DNA of 64,000 nucleotides from Anabas testudineus (GCF_900324465.2 NC_046626.1:19666459-19730458); one strand, 5' to 3'; shown: positions 10,549 through 42,820, counted from the stretch's first letter. The notes: generated by a model not told the origin, from the letters alone. Numbers and translations are program-made.

Positions 10549-13500
10549 ATGGACAGCGGCGGCAGCAGCATCTCTGAATCGTGGCTGACTGGCAGAGGGA
10601 GGGGGTCTGTCCACACCATGCCCAGCTCGATGAGGGGGGAGTCGTACGAAGCCGGGGAGAAGAAGTGCATCTCTGATGTGAGGAGGACCTTCTGCCTCTT
10701 CGTCACCTTTGACCTCTTGTTCATCACGTTGCTCTGGATCATAGAGCTCAATGTAAGACGTGGTTGTTACTGAACGTTCGTCTCAGACGGTTTGATTGGC
10801 GATTCTAAATTATGATGTTGAGGTATTTAATTTGATACGGGTTTAGAAATAATAACAAACACAATGTTTCTAAGCTGATAAAACACAACAGTCATGAGCT
10901 TTTGTTTATTTAATACAGTGAAAAAATAAGTGAGAATGTTCAACATTTTTTAACTTCCATTCTTAGTTTGTGGAGGTTTTTTACATCATTCCATGGTCTA
11001 ACTTATGTTCTGAACTTTTATTATTAAATGATATGAAGGTGGTGGAGGTGGTGTTTTGTCCCCTTCGTTTATATCAATACTAGAAACTGGTTGTGAACCA
11101 AAGCTGTGAACACAGTCAAATGTTTGATTTGTGTCGAGGCCGAACAGAATTAGATCAGGTGCTGCTGGAGAAGTAGCTCGAGGTCACGCAGCTTTAAAAC
11201 TTAGTGTCCTGAAGGAGGAAGTGATTTCACTGCAGCCCACATTCTCAGACTGCTCCAGATTTCATAAATTCAAATAGCCGTGGATGCACAGAGGGACTCG
11301 CTCAGATTTTATATGAAGGTGTTTGGAACGAGAGTCCATGGATTCACATCGTAACGTTAAACGTTTCTTATCTGACTGTCTGCAGACTCTCTGGGTCTGA
11401 AAACCCAAATGTGCACACAGCAGTTTCCTGTGTCATTGTATATTCATCTTCCTTCCTCTCTGCAAGAACAAATATCTGCGGTTCACTTGTTAACATTACT
11501 CTGTTATGACCATGGGTTTGAAAACAAAGCAGCAGATGTACTACTACTACTACTACTAACAGGTAAAAGAAGTAGTACTTCTAAGTACTGTACCTTTAGA
11601 GGAGTAGCAGTAGCAGCTGTTATAAATAGTTTTATTCAACATTTATGTTGGTTAATCTGAAAACCATCTTTGTTTCAGTTATTTGAAAGTAAGTCTCTCT
11701 GATAACAGTCTCTCAAATCTGAAGATTCCCTGTTTCCTATACATAAACCACTGGAAACTGAACATTTTAAGGTTTTTAACTTGTGTACCACACACTGAAC
11801 ATAAGTGAGGACGTGCAGCTTGAGTATATATGAGACTAAAACTACACACGGGCCTGTGTCGTCTCAGAGTAACAGACTGAAAACTTCATGAACATATCAA
11901 TAGCATCATTGTATAGTTGAAAAATTCCAGAGCTGAGTTTGTCACCAAAACAATTCCAACAGGTTTGTGCCAAGTATCTCATTCCAGTCATACTGATGAT
12001 ACCAGTGGAGCTGATGAAGCAGCTGAATAAACCAGATCCTGTGGAGCAAAACCCACAGTTTGGATTTCAGTACAAAGTATTCTTGTGTATTTATTTTATT
12101 GGGTATTGCAGTGTTTACAGTGTATTTGGCCTGTTGACACAATGAGTCTTTAGTTTAAAAGAAGTTCTGCTGTAGTTTACATCATACATACAATAACACA
12201 CATACTTAACGAGGCCATATTATTCATCATATTCTTATTCTGCGACTAGTTGCTACTAACATAGAGTAAAGAGTTAATTATTTTAAACTGCATGTCTTAC
12301 TTGTATTAAAGTCTGGTTCTCATAAATATGTTTTTAAAACATGTTAAAGACGATGATTCATGTACTGTACTTCTGGACCGTACCTCAGTGTCTTCCTGGT
12401 AAATCTTACTCATTGATCAGTGTGGCTGAGGTTTGGTTTATTGAGTATCTTTGTGTTTGTGATCAGGTGAACGGCGGCATTCAGAAGCAGCTGAATCAGG
12501 AAGTCCTGCACTACGACTACCACGCGTCCTTCTTCGACATCTTTGTAAGACGTTCACTTTTCCACATTTCACACACAGATAACCCCTATTTATTAATTAA
12601 TTTATTTATTTTACTTACCTTTAATTCTCCTCCCTCAGCTCCTGGCTGTGTTCAGGTTTGCCACTCTCATCTTGGCCTACGCCGTGTGCAAGCTTCGTCA
12701 CTGGTGGGCCATAGCAGTAAGTTATCATGAGCATTTCTTAGTTTGTACCAGCAGGGTGGGGGGGCCTGATTTCTTTTGTCTAGACAAAAGTAGAACTGAG
12801 TCTTTAGTAGAACCGAGTTTATCCTGCTCCTCGATTTATTTTGAATATTTATCCTTTTAAGAGGTGTCTGTTATTTCTGTTATTTCATTGGAACTCAACC
12901 AACCACTTAAAACCAGAATATTACTTTTTGTTTTTTTGTCCTTTTTATTTGTGTGTGTGATAATATAATATAATATAATATAATATAATATAATATAATA
13001 TAATATAATATAATATAATATAATATAATATAATATAATATAATATAATATAACAATAGAAACTGAAGAGAACACACTGCAGGCTGTCCCTATGAGTTGT
13101 AAGCTGTTATTTTTTCTTGGTTTTTCTCTCATGGTGTCTTGGTCTTAGCAGCTATAAGTCATAAACAATGATATACTCAAAATGTAACACATGAAAAGCA
13201 ATATGAGATGGTTTCCACTGACGTGAGTGTGATCTCTGTCTGTACAGGTCACCACTGCAGTCAGCTGTGCGTTCCTCATTGTTAAAGTTATCCTGTCAAA
13301 GGTATCATTACGCCCTCTGCTGCTCAGTGTCAGAACTGCTGTTGTCTTGTTCTAACCTGTTTGTTTGGATGATAAACAAACATTCTTAATATCACTTATT
13401 GATATTAAATATTCTGATTGATTGTGTCCATATGAGGAACCACAGTCACTTTACTAAACACTAAATGTCTCTGTGCAGCTGCTCTCTCAAGGGGCCTTTG

Positions 13501-14595
13501 GGTACCTGTTACCCATCATCTCCTTCGTGTTGGCCTGGATCGAAACGTGGCTGCTCGACTTCAAAGTTCTGCCTCAGGAGGCCGAAGACGAAAACCGTGA
13601 GTCGCACTTTCACCTGTTTTACTACCACTGTTAGTACCGTTACTCGTGACACTGCAGTAAACCTCCTGTTAATATTCTGAAGTGTGAATACAATAATGTA
13701 TAAATGAAGTACAGATACAGTGTTAGACTTGTTTTATTGGTGTATTTATACTAATACAATGAATACTACTACTACTGCTGCTGCTGTTAGTGGTACTACT
13801 AAAATTAATATTCTAAGTACTTTTACTACCATTAAAAGTGAGTATTGTCACTGGAACCTCTCACTCATTAGTATAAATTAATTTACTAAAGCAGTACTTC
13901 TATCTGTTTAATGTAACTAGCCTTTTAAACACTGTAATAATGGGAACAGAAGAATACTGATATTACTGTTATCATAGTAATATTACTATATATCAGTACT
14001 CTCAGCAGGATTAATACGTGTCCTCCTTTTTTAGGATATCAGTCCTTTATTAGCGATGCACAGCGACCTCCCCTCTTGTATCCGGGTCCTGTATCTGAAG
14101 GACAGTTCTACTCTCCACCAGAGTCTGTGGCAGGTCTGTTTACTCCCACCTTCATTTAGTGATTTTAGTTTTTGATAGTCTCGTACTTTTCATGACAGTA
14201 AAGGAAGCTGAGTAAATGTTTTACCAAAGTTAAACTGTGCACTTCAACGTAGCTGCTTGAACTCATCAAACCTTCATTAATCTCAAAATGGAGCTAAAAA
14301 GGGAACTTGTTATCTGCAGAGCTGACGTTTGGATTGAATCTACCTGTTTTCCCCTGAGTCCAGTCTTTATGCTCTGCTAAACAAATCCCGCCTGCAGCCT
14401 CAGACTGGACCATTAGTTATTTAATATGAGATTAGCACCTATTTTATTATTATCATCTAATTCCTGCCAAGAAACTATGTTTGTCTAGATGACTTTAGTT
14501 AATTCTTATTTTCACACGGCCTGTTTTCAGACTCTGACGAGGATCTGGATGATAAACATGATCCAGAAAAAGGGCTCCTTCAGAAGGTGACTTAA
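10549..14595 (+). CDS. stard3nl: STARD3NL (MENTHO), MENTAL-domain late-endosome/ER tether
   Basis: Seven coding exons: 10549-10752, 12467-12544, 12639-12716, 13248-13301, 13479-13596, 14035-14133, 14531-14595, all with GT/AG borders and consistent phases, giving 231 residues (human protein about 234). The coding part of the first starts in an exon opening at 10393. Residues 31-68 (ESYEAGEKKCISDVRRTFCL... to ELN) match human STARD3NL almost word for word. Four transmembrane helices of the MENTAL domain fall near 48-66, 93-111, 116-136 and 143-166. A FFAT motif around 201-209 (QFYSPPESV) is where VAP proteins of the ER bind; the protein holds cholesterol-rich late endosomes against the ER. There is no START domain, which separates it from STARD3. 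The last codons (QKVT, stop) could instead be spliced: a GT at 14587 and an AG near 14698 would end the protein QKDLNL. slco5a1 lies tail-to-tail downstream. Confidence 0.93.
12961..13053. repeat. (TAATA)n pentanucleotide microsatellite
   Basis: About 93 bases of perfect TAATA repeat in the intron after the third coding exon of stard3nl. It creates a minus-strand Ile/Tyr/Leu reading frame that is not a gene. Confidence 0.97.
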
Positions 14596-15640
14596 CAGGT
14601 AACAAGGTTTACGTATGTTCTAACTCGTCACGTACGTTCTTTAAGGGAGATTATAAATCTAGCTGAATCATCCATTTCCTGTTTTTGATCTCCTCAGGAT
14701 CTGAATTTGTGAGGGTGAAGTTCTCTTCCTCTCGTTGTGCTACTGAGAGAAATCTGCCTTACACGTGCTGCCATTTTAGTTTTTATTCGTCCTCGTACGA
14801 CTGCACCTCACTCTCTGATATCAGCCTTCTACTGCGTGTACACGAGTTTGGAAAAGTGCCGCTTAAAAAAACAATTTAGGTAAAATCGCTCTAGGGTTTA
14901 GCTTTTCCACGTGGTTCAGGAACCCTGAACCTTCGAAGAGAATTCATATTAAAGGATTTGGTTGAATAAAAATTAAATAAACTTATTGTAGATAGATTTC
15001 AGTGTCAGAACAGAAAAGAAACGTATTCAACTTTGTCCTGCTTACGTTTTTATACAAAAGTTGAAGAAACTCAGTATTTTTTCTTTCAAAGCAATAAATG
15101 TCTTAATATTTCCAACATGTTTACTTTTCATTTGTTGGTCATCTTCAGTTTTGAAGTCACTGTGGGAAAATAAGCTCTCCGCCTAAAGAAAGAAGGAATG
15201 TTTCAGCTTGTGTTAAGCATATGGACCATGTTTGTAGCCAACGAGGGGAAGAATAAATACAGTTTACTGCATTTATAACTGGGTTCTTTAAAATGTATTG
15301 ACTACTTCCAGATCTTAAAACGCACTGAAACAACTTGCATGAGGCATTGGAACAATATTATAGGGATTTGAAGAATACTGTCTGCTTCTAAATGATTAGA
15401 AAAGTATTATATTCTGAAACACAATGAGCCATAAATCTGCAGCATTTAAACATGAAGGATCGGGATATAGTCACTGTATGAACTGTAAACTGCTTTAACC
15501 AGCAGCTGCAGCTTAATGTGAGATGGAAAAAAAAGTGTACATATCTCTGTGCATGCCTTGGAAGCCCAGTGGTTTTGTTTTTATGAAAAGCTTGTCTGTT
15601 AAATAGTCATTAAAATGTGAAACTAAATGGTTGTCCTGTT
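14596..15640 (+). other. stard3nl: stard3nl 3' UTR (approximate)
   Basis: Transcribed tail by position. Candidate polyadenylation signals are AATAAA at 15093-15098 and further AATAAA copies near 15251; which one is used cannot be told. A donor-like AACAG/GTAAC right after the stop and an acceptor near 14698 suggest a possible extra 3' intron. Confidence 0.45.
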
Positions 15641-17623
15641 TCCTTATTTTACTCTATATTATAGTATTAAGCCCTTCTTTTTACAGCAGTTTGTTTACAG
15701 CATCCATATTCCTCTAATCTTTTATTAGAATAAATTACAAAATACATGGAAGACACAGTATTTAAAACTGATGCTGAGAAATAATTTAGAATTCAAAGAC
15801 AAAGTTTGAAAGAGCAGCATTTGAAAATTTAAAAAAAGGTTTTACATGAAAAGGCAAAATGCAGGATGAATCAAAACTGGACATTTAGTTCAAGGTTTCA
15901 GCAGAAGTTTCCAGTAATGTTCTTTCCAGCTTTATTTACCTCAACATATCACTTTTAAGGATCGTGAAGTAAAAATGTTGCTGACTTTACAGCTGCTTTA
16001 AGACACAGTAAATCCACAAACCAGGAGTTTCTGTAATACTATTTTATTATTTTTCACATTTTTATTGACAGAAGTCAAGTATCCAAGGCGTCTGTAAACA
16101 GTGTGTCCACAAATCTACATTTTGCCTCAGTTCAGTGCAGCCTTTCATCAGTCAAAAACAAAACACTGTTCCTTTGAAATAAATACAATACTGATAAAAA
16201 AAAAAGACCTAAATCTGTCCGAAGGAGCTCATTCAGATCCAGAATCAGTCTCCGTCTAGAGTCACAGTCTGGAAATGATACTACATTACTACATAAAACA
16301 CCACATGGAGGTAAATGACTCCTTCTGTCCTAAAGAGGAGCGAAAGGAGTGAAGAGGATAAAAACTAGTGACACAGTAAAATTGTGGAGCTGGTGTCGGC
16401 AGGTAAACCGACAGACACGATGGTGGGTTCAGAAAAAACCAGCAACATGAGGATGAAATACTGAGAATCTCAAAAACTGTAGTTTTGGTCCTTTTCCTTG
16501 TTTTCATTCAGTTTTAAAGCTCAATAATTGACTTGTAGCGTATTTGCTTTATCTGCTCACAAACAGAAATACATGTTTTAGTTTTGTGCTAAAGATTTTT
16601 CTTGGCTGTAGGGTTTTACTTCTATTGCATCTATTGGGACCCAGGAAGTAACATGAACTGGCCGAGCTGCCACTGAGTGTCAGCACATCACTCAGGTTGT
16701 GTTCGGACACAGCGAGGACGAGGTGAGGATTTTAGACGTGCAGACTTCAACAGAGATGATGCTGAGCCAAGCTTTTCGTTAGCCACATTTTACCAGTCCT
16801 CACATCCTCACATGAGGCCAAACTGCAGATCAAACTGAATCAGTCTATATTTTTCTTATTGTCAACAAACCCTAAAAGTGCTGTATAACAAACATAAGTA
16901 TAGTGTGTATCTAAAGGCTGATAAATCTTATTTCTCTGTGACACAGAGCTCCATTGTTGCTTAAAACACACCCACTAGACTATTATTTGAGAGAATCCCA
17001 CATACACCATCGTGAGCATCAAATGTGGATTAATCTGCCAAAACTAAACTAAACTAGTCCCCAACAAAAGCACCATATCCACCTGTTTAAAGAGTTTGGG
17101 ACTGTTGACAATAAGAAAATGATCCTAAACCTAAACACCATGAAACTAGGTCCATCACAAAACAATCTTTAGAGTCAAATTTAAGAAAAGTTAACTCATA
17201 AAACTGCATCAGATTTTAGTCGCTCTATATAAAAAAAAGTATATTCCAAAGAAGCTATAAGTCAGAAAGATGGACTCAACATTTCATCCTCTCGGGGTCG
17301 TCTGTGGTTTGAAACGGCGACACCAGCAGACGGAGCGTCACAGACTGAAACAGCAGTTTCAATGTGAAATGTAAATACAGGAACAGAACGGAGGTGGGCG
17401 AGTATCTTGGTGCTTCACTAACACTAAATGGATCAACACGGGAGTTAGTTGTGGTTCTTGCTTTACATGAAAAATGTAATGTTGTGTTCTGTGTTTCTAC
17501 TCTAGTGTTTCTAAAGTTGTTGAGAACTGAATCCACGCGCCGGCAGCCGGAAAACAATCACTGACTACATTCACTCATTTCATTTATGGAAAACTGGTTT
17601 TGGACTTTTCTTCGCTGTTATAT

Positions 17624-17655
<32 letters not shown>
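17624..17655. repeat. (ATC)n microsatellite
   Basis: About eleven uninterrupted ATC units in the interval between the convergent genes. Confidence 0.95.
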
Positions 17656-17795
17656 ATTCTGTCCTGTTTATCACTGTCTGTATTTGTAGATCATCATCAA
17701 GCACCAAAATTGACATTTTTCTGTATTTTTATCACTAAGAGCTTCGAAATGCGTTATAAATATCAGCCCCAGTTAGTGTTTCTCATGTTGTAGTC

Positions 17796-18193
17796 GTTTT
17801 TACATTTGAGATGTTTCTGAACAGATGTGAGCTACAGGTTTCAACAAAGACAGAAACAACATAATGTGTGATGGAAAAAATATTTTTACAAATATAAAAA
17901 AAGAAAAAAAAAGTTTCTTTTCTTGATATTCACTACATATCTTAGTTTAAGCAGCTTTAGCTTGGCCCTACATTTTAAGAGGAGCTCTATTTTAGAAATA
18001 CTGAGGTCACATATTCTAAAAATTAAAAAACATTTTATTAACCGTAGATTATAAATTGGCCACTGGGAATGAAAATACTGACTTAAGTTTTGAAAGTCCT
18101 CAGAAGTGTTAAGAAATGATCTGCAGAAGCTGAAGTGGTTAATTTGGTTAACTGCCAAAAATTCAATGCTTCCAACATCTCAAATGTAAAAAC
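17796..18193. repeat. Perfect 20-bp inverted repeat pair, 358 bp apart (MITE or hairpin candidate)
   Basis: GTTTTTACATTTGAGATGTT at 17796-17815 recurs exactly as its reverse complement at 18174-18193. The enclosed 358 bases are AT-rich and non-coding. It could be a small non-autonomous DNA transposon, but no clear target-site duplication was seen at the arm ends, so the class is open. If it lies in the slco5a1 3' UTR it would form an RNA hairpin. Confidence 0.6.
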
Positions 18194-21100
18194 AACCAGA
18201 GTGTATTTATCAGATTATCGGATGATGAAAATAATCGTTGGATGTAAAAATACTGCTATCATGAATTAATGCCTTGCTGTCTCTACATGCTGTTCCTCAT
18301 CTACCACACTGGTGTCCTGAGAACACAGTAACTAACCCACCAGCCCATGACTACTGCATTTCTGTGTATATACAAACACTGAACCTCCAAAGGCAGCAGG
18401 CCCGACACAGTGTTTTCATCAAGGTCTGATAATTGGGAGCGAGCAGAGAATAAGAAATTAAAATCAACAGCAGAAATTGGGGGACTCACCAGTAAACAGG
18501 AATAACCACAGCATATCACAGATTCACTCAGTCATGAGTTAGCAGAATATAAGTGGTAACACTGCCTTAAAAACACTGCTTATTGAAAAATGCATACTGT
18601 TACTGCAGCGCAGAAATGATTTAACCATTTCAAATGTCGACTCACTTTCTCGAGATCAAATGTTTCCCCGTGACCCCAGTGAAAGCAAACTGTTGCTGTA
18701 ATAATTTGATTAGAGTAACAAATTAGGTAAAAAGTAGAAAATATTTAATGTTAAGAACTGAAACTTGGAAAAGGAGTATGTGTGTTTTATGAATATTCAA
18801 AAGTTAATTTAAAAGATCAAGAAAAGCCACATTTCAGGTCTCTTTAAGGATTTTAGATCCTCAAATACGACTAGTGAAATTTGGATATGTCATATGTGCC
18901 TTTGTGAACTTGAAAAATAACATCAAGCTTCCTAAATAGGACAATGTGAAATAAAAATGGAATTCATACTACCTTAATGAAAATAGTAAAATATTACAGT
19001 TGTGTAAATGTTGTAGAATATCAGTCTCATTCTTAACATATTCAGCTGCTCAGATTCATATAATTACAGCATTACTTTGCTTCCATACGCTGCTAAATGC
19101 CAAACGTTTTACACACTAATTTATTTTATAGAAAGATTTAAACAAGGTTCAATTGCTCCACCACTGAAAAAGAAAAAGCACCACTTGTCCCCGTTAAAAA
19201 TTTTTTTCCTCTCTTTGATTTTGGTTTTTGTGTCCAATGTGATGTTTTTCTCCACTGCTAAAAGAAACATCTAATTAACTTCTTTTTGTTTGTTACTGAG
19301 TCCCAAAAGTCTCATTTTCTTAAAATATGTGAAAAGAAATCCAGTGATGTCAGTTCATTAGATGCTAACATACTGTTTTATTCCAGACACTCGTTTTTTT
19401 TTTTTGTTTTTTTTTTAGTAGCTGTTCTGAAGTTCATCTTTCTGCGCTGGCAGAAGCCTTTTCACATATTCTAAGAAAACAAAAGTGAGAAACACAATAA
19501 CAATCAAAAATTACTTCATAAGATTCTGAATTTTCTTTTTTTTTTTTTTACAGTGAAGTCCTGGCTCGGTGAAACGACTGCGGCAAAAAATATTCTGCAC
19601 AAATACTATTTAAATCTCTAGGCCTTAAATGTCGAATAACGTATCTGGAGACAACCTAGTGCTGTTAAGATTATCAATTAGTCAACTGACAGAAATATAA
19701 CAGACAATATTATTTGTAATTAAAGTGATTAAATATTTAACTCAATTATCAAGAAAAAACAAAGATTCTTTAGATTCATGTTAAAACTAAAATGGAAGAA
19801 TTTGCTGAATTTCACCTTGGGGCTCTGAGAATTTTTTTTAGATCAAGAATTCATTGTTTAGTTTTAAAGAATAACCTGTAGATTAATAGAAGACTATCAT
19901 TAGCTGCAGCTCGACTGTGATCAGTCACTGTCATTCCACTTGAAATGCATATATGCTAACTATTGTCCAGCATGTGACAAAGAAAACTGTGGATTGTATT
20001 CTTTCAGGCAAGATCATGACCTATAAATCATCAGGACTATGGTTCAACAATTAGCTATGACACCGGGCACTAAACTAACTTTCTATCTAGAATCTGAAAT
20101 TCACGGACAAACTGACGAAATGCAGCTGACGAACAACAGATGACTAAACTATGACCTCTACATGATGGTCAACTACTTGTCCTTCCTACGTGTTCAGTAC
20201 AAATGTTGCGGTGATGATGGATCTCTCATTGAGCTTGCTAAGCAGCCCAAAATACAGTCAGTCAAGAATGCCAGAGCGCATTGCCTGTCCCAAAATCCCC
20301 CAAACTCCTCCGAGCATTGTTTTTCTTCATTCTTCTTCCAGTCGTGTGAAGGATCCCTGGTGACTTGTCCAGCCAGGAATGTGGTCAGGAGAAAAATGCC
20401 AATCCTGTTCTTTTCAGGTTAAACCACTTATCGGGGTGCCAGTCAGGGGGAAATGGCTCAGATGTATGGATGCATTGTATAGAGCTGGCAAAAACCACAC
20501 AATCTGACTTCCAGCGGTAATACTGCGTGTCATTGTGTTAGGGGAGCAACAAAAGGCCTTGCATCGAACAGGAATGCATTTTGTGTGAGCCAAGCTGCTT
20601 AGCCCAGTGACCTGTTGTCCAGTTGGGTTCTTTTCAAATGTTTTTAACCCTAAAAACAACTAAAAGAACAAGAAAATGGACGCTAAACATTGTTTTCCAC
20701 ATAGCACCATGCCACTGGTTTCTAGTTCTTAACACTTGTAGTGTATCACATTGCCATAGTTTTTATAGTTTTTTTTTTTGTGGAACAGTGAGAGTGCTGA
20801 TTTGCAGTTCCCACATAACAGAATTTGCTCTCATAAGGGTGGAAAAATAAAAAACATAAATGAATAGAAGAAGCACACAAACGTGACGTGAAGGGAAAGT
20901 GAGAGAATCAGCAAAGCTGAGGTATCTGTTCAGGTGACCACAGTCTGAGGGATGTCCAGTTTTACCGTATTTGTACGTGAACTATACACGTGAGGACCAT
21001 TGTGACAGAAGGCACATATTGCCGAGGAGGGGGTGGAGCAGGTGGGGTTTATGAGTGATGAACTCTCTTCCATACAAAGCGAGGATCCTTTGTTTTCTTG

Positions 21101-21422
21101 CTGTAACGGCTGGTGGATCACAAAGAAAGCACCCAGCCCCTTTCAACATTTTCACCAACCAAGCAGATTTTTCCTGTGAAAGGAGCGTCTCTAGGCTGGT
21201 TGGACCCTATAATTGTACATTTTTCCATCATTCAACAACTCGTGTGGAGATGCAGAATAAAACAGGACCTCCAGTGTTTTAATAGACAAAAACAGTTTTG
21301 GGATGAGAGCAGGAATTCCACACAATGATTAGTGCTTTAGACAGCAGCTAAAATCCAGCGGACTGGATGTCAGAATAACGTCTAACTGAGACCTGCCTCG
21401 TTAATCCATCTCCGCTCTGAAA

Positions 21423-39600
<18,178 letters not shown>

Positions 39601-41235
39601 TCTGTTCAGTCAAATGTTTTAATAAAGGTTAGAAAAAATAACCAGCCTAGCTCCAAGGCTTCACCGACAGTTCAGGGGCTGCTGCCCATTACATCTATTA
39701 TTGATGGGTACATGTACTCCCACAAATAGAGTCTGCAGTACCCAAAGAGGCCCAAAAAAGCAACAATGACGACCAATCGGAACGCAGACTCACAGCTTCT
39801 GCTTATCTGCAGCACATGCAGAACAGCCTCTGGCGTTGTTTATCTTTTCATGCACACTTGCCTTCTGCCACCATGTAATCCGGAGACCACTCAGGCCTCT
39901 ACAGCTCGACCAGCGGAGCTCTAGGGCCAGGGCTCCCTGCAGATGCACAACATTTCCACTCAATGGCCTCTCTCTGCAAGACGCTGCTGCTCCGCGGCTG
40001 GCAGGGATGAAATGAATTCGCAGAGCCTGCGCCGCATCCCTATCGCCCCTGCCAATGAAGATCACAGTTACAATGTCACTTCTTTAGGTATATTAAACGA
40101 TATTACCCCCCTTCTACTCCTAACTCCTCCTCCCCAAGTCAAGGGCATCCCTTCAACCCCCTCCGATGTCATCACCGCACCAGCTGTCCTCCCAAAGGGC
40201 GAGAGGCTGTCATTTAGTCATTAGATATCTGTGCAAATCCTTCGAGATATGCGCGGAAAAATACTAAAAATGACTTTAAAAGAGGAGCCGTCGAGGAAAA
40301 CAAGGGTGAAACGCGAGAAGTCCGCGGAGAGTGGGGACAGTCTGCTCGGATGATCCCGCTGCTCAGAAACACTGCAGTGCTGTTTTGAAAACAGCAACTC
40401 ATCAGCTGCTCCACCGGAACCGAAAGAAGAGGAATTCAAAATAAGAGCTTCAGTTCTTATTAAGCTGCTTTGTTTCTAATCTGTATTTTGTGTGAAGACT
40501 GAGTGGAATCACTTAGATTAAAGTGTTAAAAAATTAAAAATGCACTGATTTTCTTACGATATGATTAACAAACAAACAAACATACATATAAATGTATGGT
40601 GTATTGCACCTGTAGCTCTACAAACTGTCATAATGCGAATCCACATTAACGATTTACGCTAAGGAGACATATAAAATAGTTTTATATGTAGATTCGTGTA
40701 ACACTAACGATATATTCCTTATATATCGAGTAGTTACTGTTTACTGATAAATTAGAAATGTTATAATATAACGTTAGAGTAACGGCTAACTTCAATTACC
40801 GTTAACAGTTTAATTAACGTTAATGAATGTCCACTTAGCGCCCGACAACCACTTCTTATTACAACAAAAATGTTAGATACACTCGAGGAACTGCACATAT
40901 TGTGTTATATTTCGACTTTAGTTTGTTTTTTAATGATGCTAGCTGTTTAGAGCCTTCACGTTATTTCGAATTTTACTCCGAACTAGCTAGCCGCACAGCT
41001 AACGCTAGCAGCTAAACCGGTCGCCGATTAATAAAACACCAACAATAACCTGTCACTCTGAAGTCGACGAGACGATCTTTAATCCTTTATATTCGAGTTA
41101 CACCAGGTTCTGTGGGAGGACAGAAGAATAAAACATTAGAAAAATCCGTTCTTGTTGAATCTCACCTGACAGAGCTGTGGGGAGTTCGTACAGGAAGTCC
41201 TTCAAAATAAAAGCCGGGTGTGTGGAAGCAAACAG
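39601..41235 (-). promoter_or_regulatory. slco5a1: slco5a1 5' region with candidate non-coding exon 41166-41235
   Basis: On the minus strand an acceptor (pyrimidine run then CTGAACAG) ends at 39602, leaving one base before the ATG, so an upstream leader exon is expected. A good donor, GTCAG/GTGAGA, lies at 41166/41165; the 70 bases before it include ACTTCCTG (ETS-like). The downstream side has the GCTAACGCTAGC motif, similar to the one after stard3nl exon 1. Sequence at 39780-40400 is also GC- and CpG-richer and could hold another start site. Exon assignment is inferred from splice signals only. Confidence 0.4.
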
Positions 41236-41240
41236 AGGCT

Positions 41241-42820
41241 GAGGCTGATTTGTTTTGATGAAGGTTTTTATGATAAATTAAATTAAAGTTTGTGACTGTG
41301 AGATTAACTGAACTGATGTTGCTCATTGTTATAATAAAAAATATATATTTTACTTTTATCTTTAATTAATATTCTTGTTTTACTCACAAGTAAGTTGCTA
41401 ATTATATAAAGGCAAATACAGGCTTTACAAATCTGCAGAGATGTAGTCTAAATAACTTATTATTGACCTTAAAGTGAAAAGAGTTACTGACTAACAACAC
41501 AAAATGCAGAAAGATAAAAACCCTGGACAAACCAGAATCTGTTATACATTAAGTATAATTCTATCTCATTAAGTAAACCATTTAAATATAGCTGTTTATT
41601 CAATCAAACTCGTTTTTATTCGGCAAAGCCCAAAACATTCTCATATAAAGCATTAAGATCTGTTAAAACACTCAAAATCAAGCATAACAATCACCATAGT
41701 CCCAGGCATTATGTGTGTATTAATCGAAAAAAGTTATTCAAATTGACAACAAAAGTAATATTAATCAATTAGAGGAATTTGTGTAATACACTGGATCTTA
41801 TCTGTTACAGTCAAAGGTGTACTTGTTAGAGTTTCTTTGTCTTTGACAATGAACACATGAAAAGCTAAAAGTAAAATTTAATTTAATTAAAATTAATTTT
41901 TGCAATAAGTAATTAGCAACTTTACCTACATGTCTGAATGTGACAACACCTGAACACACCCTGCAAATTACACCCACACATAATGTCATTTAATAATGGA
42001 ATATTTGTGAGCTGCAGTGTCTATTTGCATAAAGGACACCACAAAGAGCAATAAAGACTGTGGAAATGTGCCAACAACACTGATGTGGACACTTGAAAAT
42101 AACACTCAAAAGCAAAAGCAAAAAGCATTAGTGAGGCACAAATCGGATGTTAGGTGATCAGATGTGGATCAAAATTCTTGTTAAGCTCTCTTCAGGCGAG
42201 TTAAGATCCATTTCAACTCCAAACCTGGAGCTGACTTTACAGGTAGGAGCACTGACATGGTGAAACAGTAGAGGCTACAAAGCTGGAACCACACCTGTGT
42301 CTAAGAATCAGTGTGAGCTCCACAAACAATAACCAAGTGAAAATTGCACCAGAGCTGTTGGTGTTGTGTTTATATTAAGAGTGGCCTCTACTGGACAAAT
42401 TCACATCTGCAAATAGCAGACAAAACATAGAATGATTGGTGATATAACATATAGTAAACACCTTTTTACATTTTAGTTATTAACTTAATAAATGTACAGA
42501 CATTCCTCCAGCTGATATATTGAGTATATATCAAACTAACAGCAGTGAAATAATATTTACTACACTTAATGCACAGTGTACATATGTTACCAGAGTCTAA
42601 ATATATTACTTAACTTTTTAAGATTATAATGTTACTTTAACATCGCTATAGTTTATTTTGTTTTTGTTTTTTTGTTTTTTTTAGTTGTAGAACTTGTCTA
42701 CTAGCCTTTTTCTGGGAATAACTGGATAGTTAGTATTATAGCAGTTAGACTTTAGAAATGTGGAACGACACAAAAATTCTAGATGAAATCAATGAGAATT
42801 ATCTGTTCAGTAAAATTAGC
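41241..42820. other. No gene seen between slco5a1 5' end and TRIM copy B 3' end
   Basis: AT-rich spacer without recognisable repeats or reading frames. Part is the TRIM copy B 3' UTR; TTTATT (minus-strand AATAAA) occurs near 42651, inside an AT-rich run. Confidence 0.45.

Larger units (their letters stand above)
15641..21422. other. Convergent interval between stard3nl and slco5a1; no gene seen
   Basis: About 5.8 kb with no supported coding sequence. Part is probably the long 3' UTR of slco5a1 (minus strand). TTTATT, the minus-strand polyadenylation signal, occurs for example at 19120-19125 and twice near 16040-16065. If the latter are used, the two convergent transcripts would nearly touch. 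It also contains the ATC repeat and the inverted repeat listed separately. Confidence 0.45.

Noticed and set aside
12857-13132. Minus-strand Ile/Tyr/Leu repeat protein
   Set aside because: Produced by the TAATA repeat inside a stard3nl intron.
40214-40439. Ser-rich minus-strand frames upstream of slco5a1
   Set aside because: Short, overlapping in two frames, in the GC-richer 5' region; no homology recognised, more likely leader or promoter DNA.
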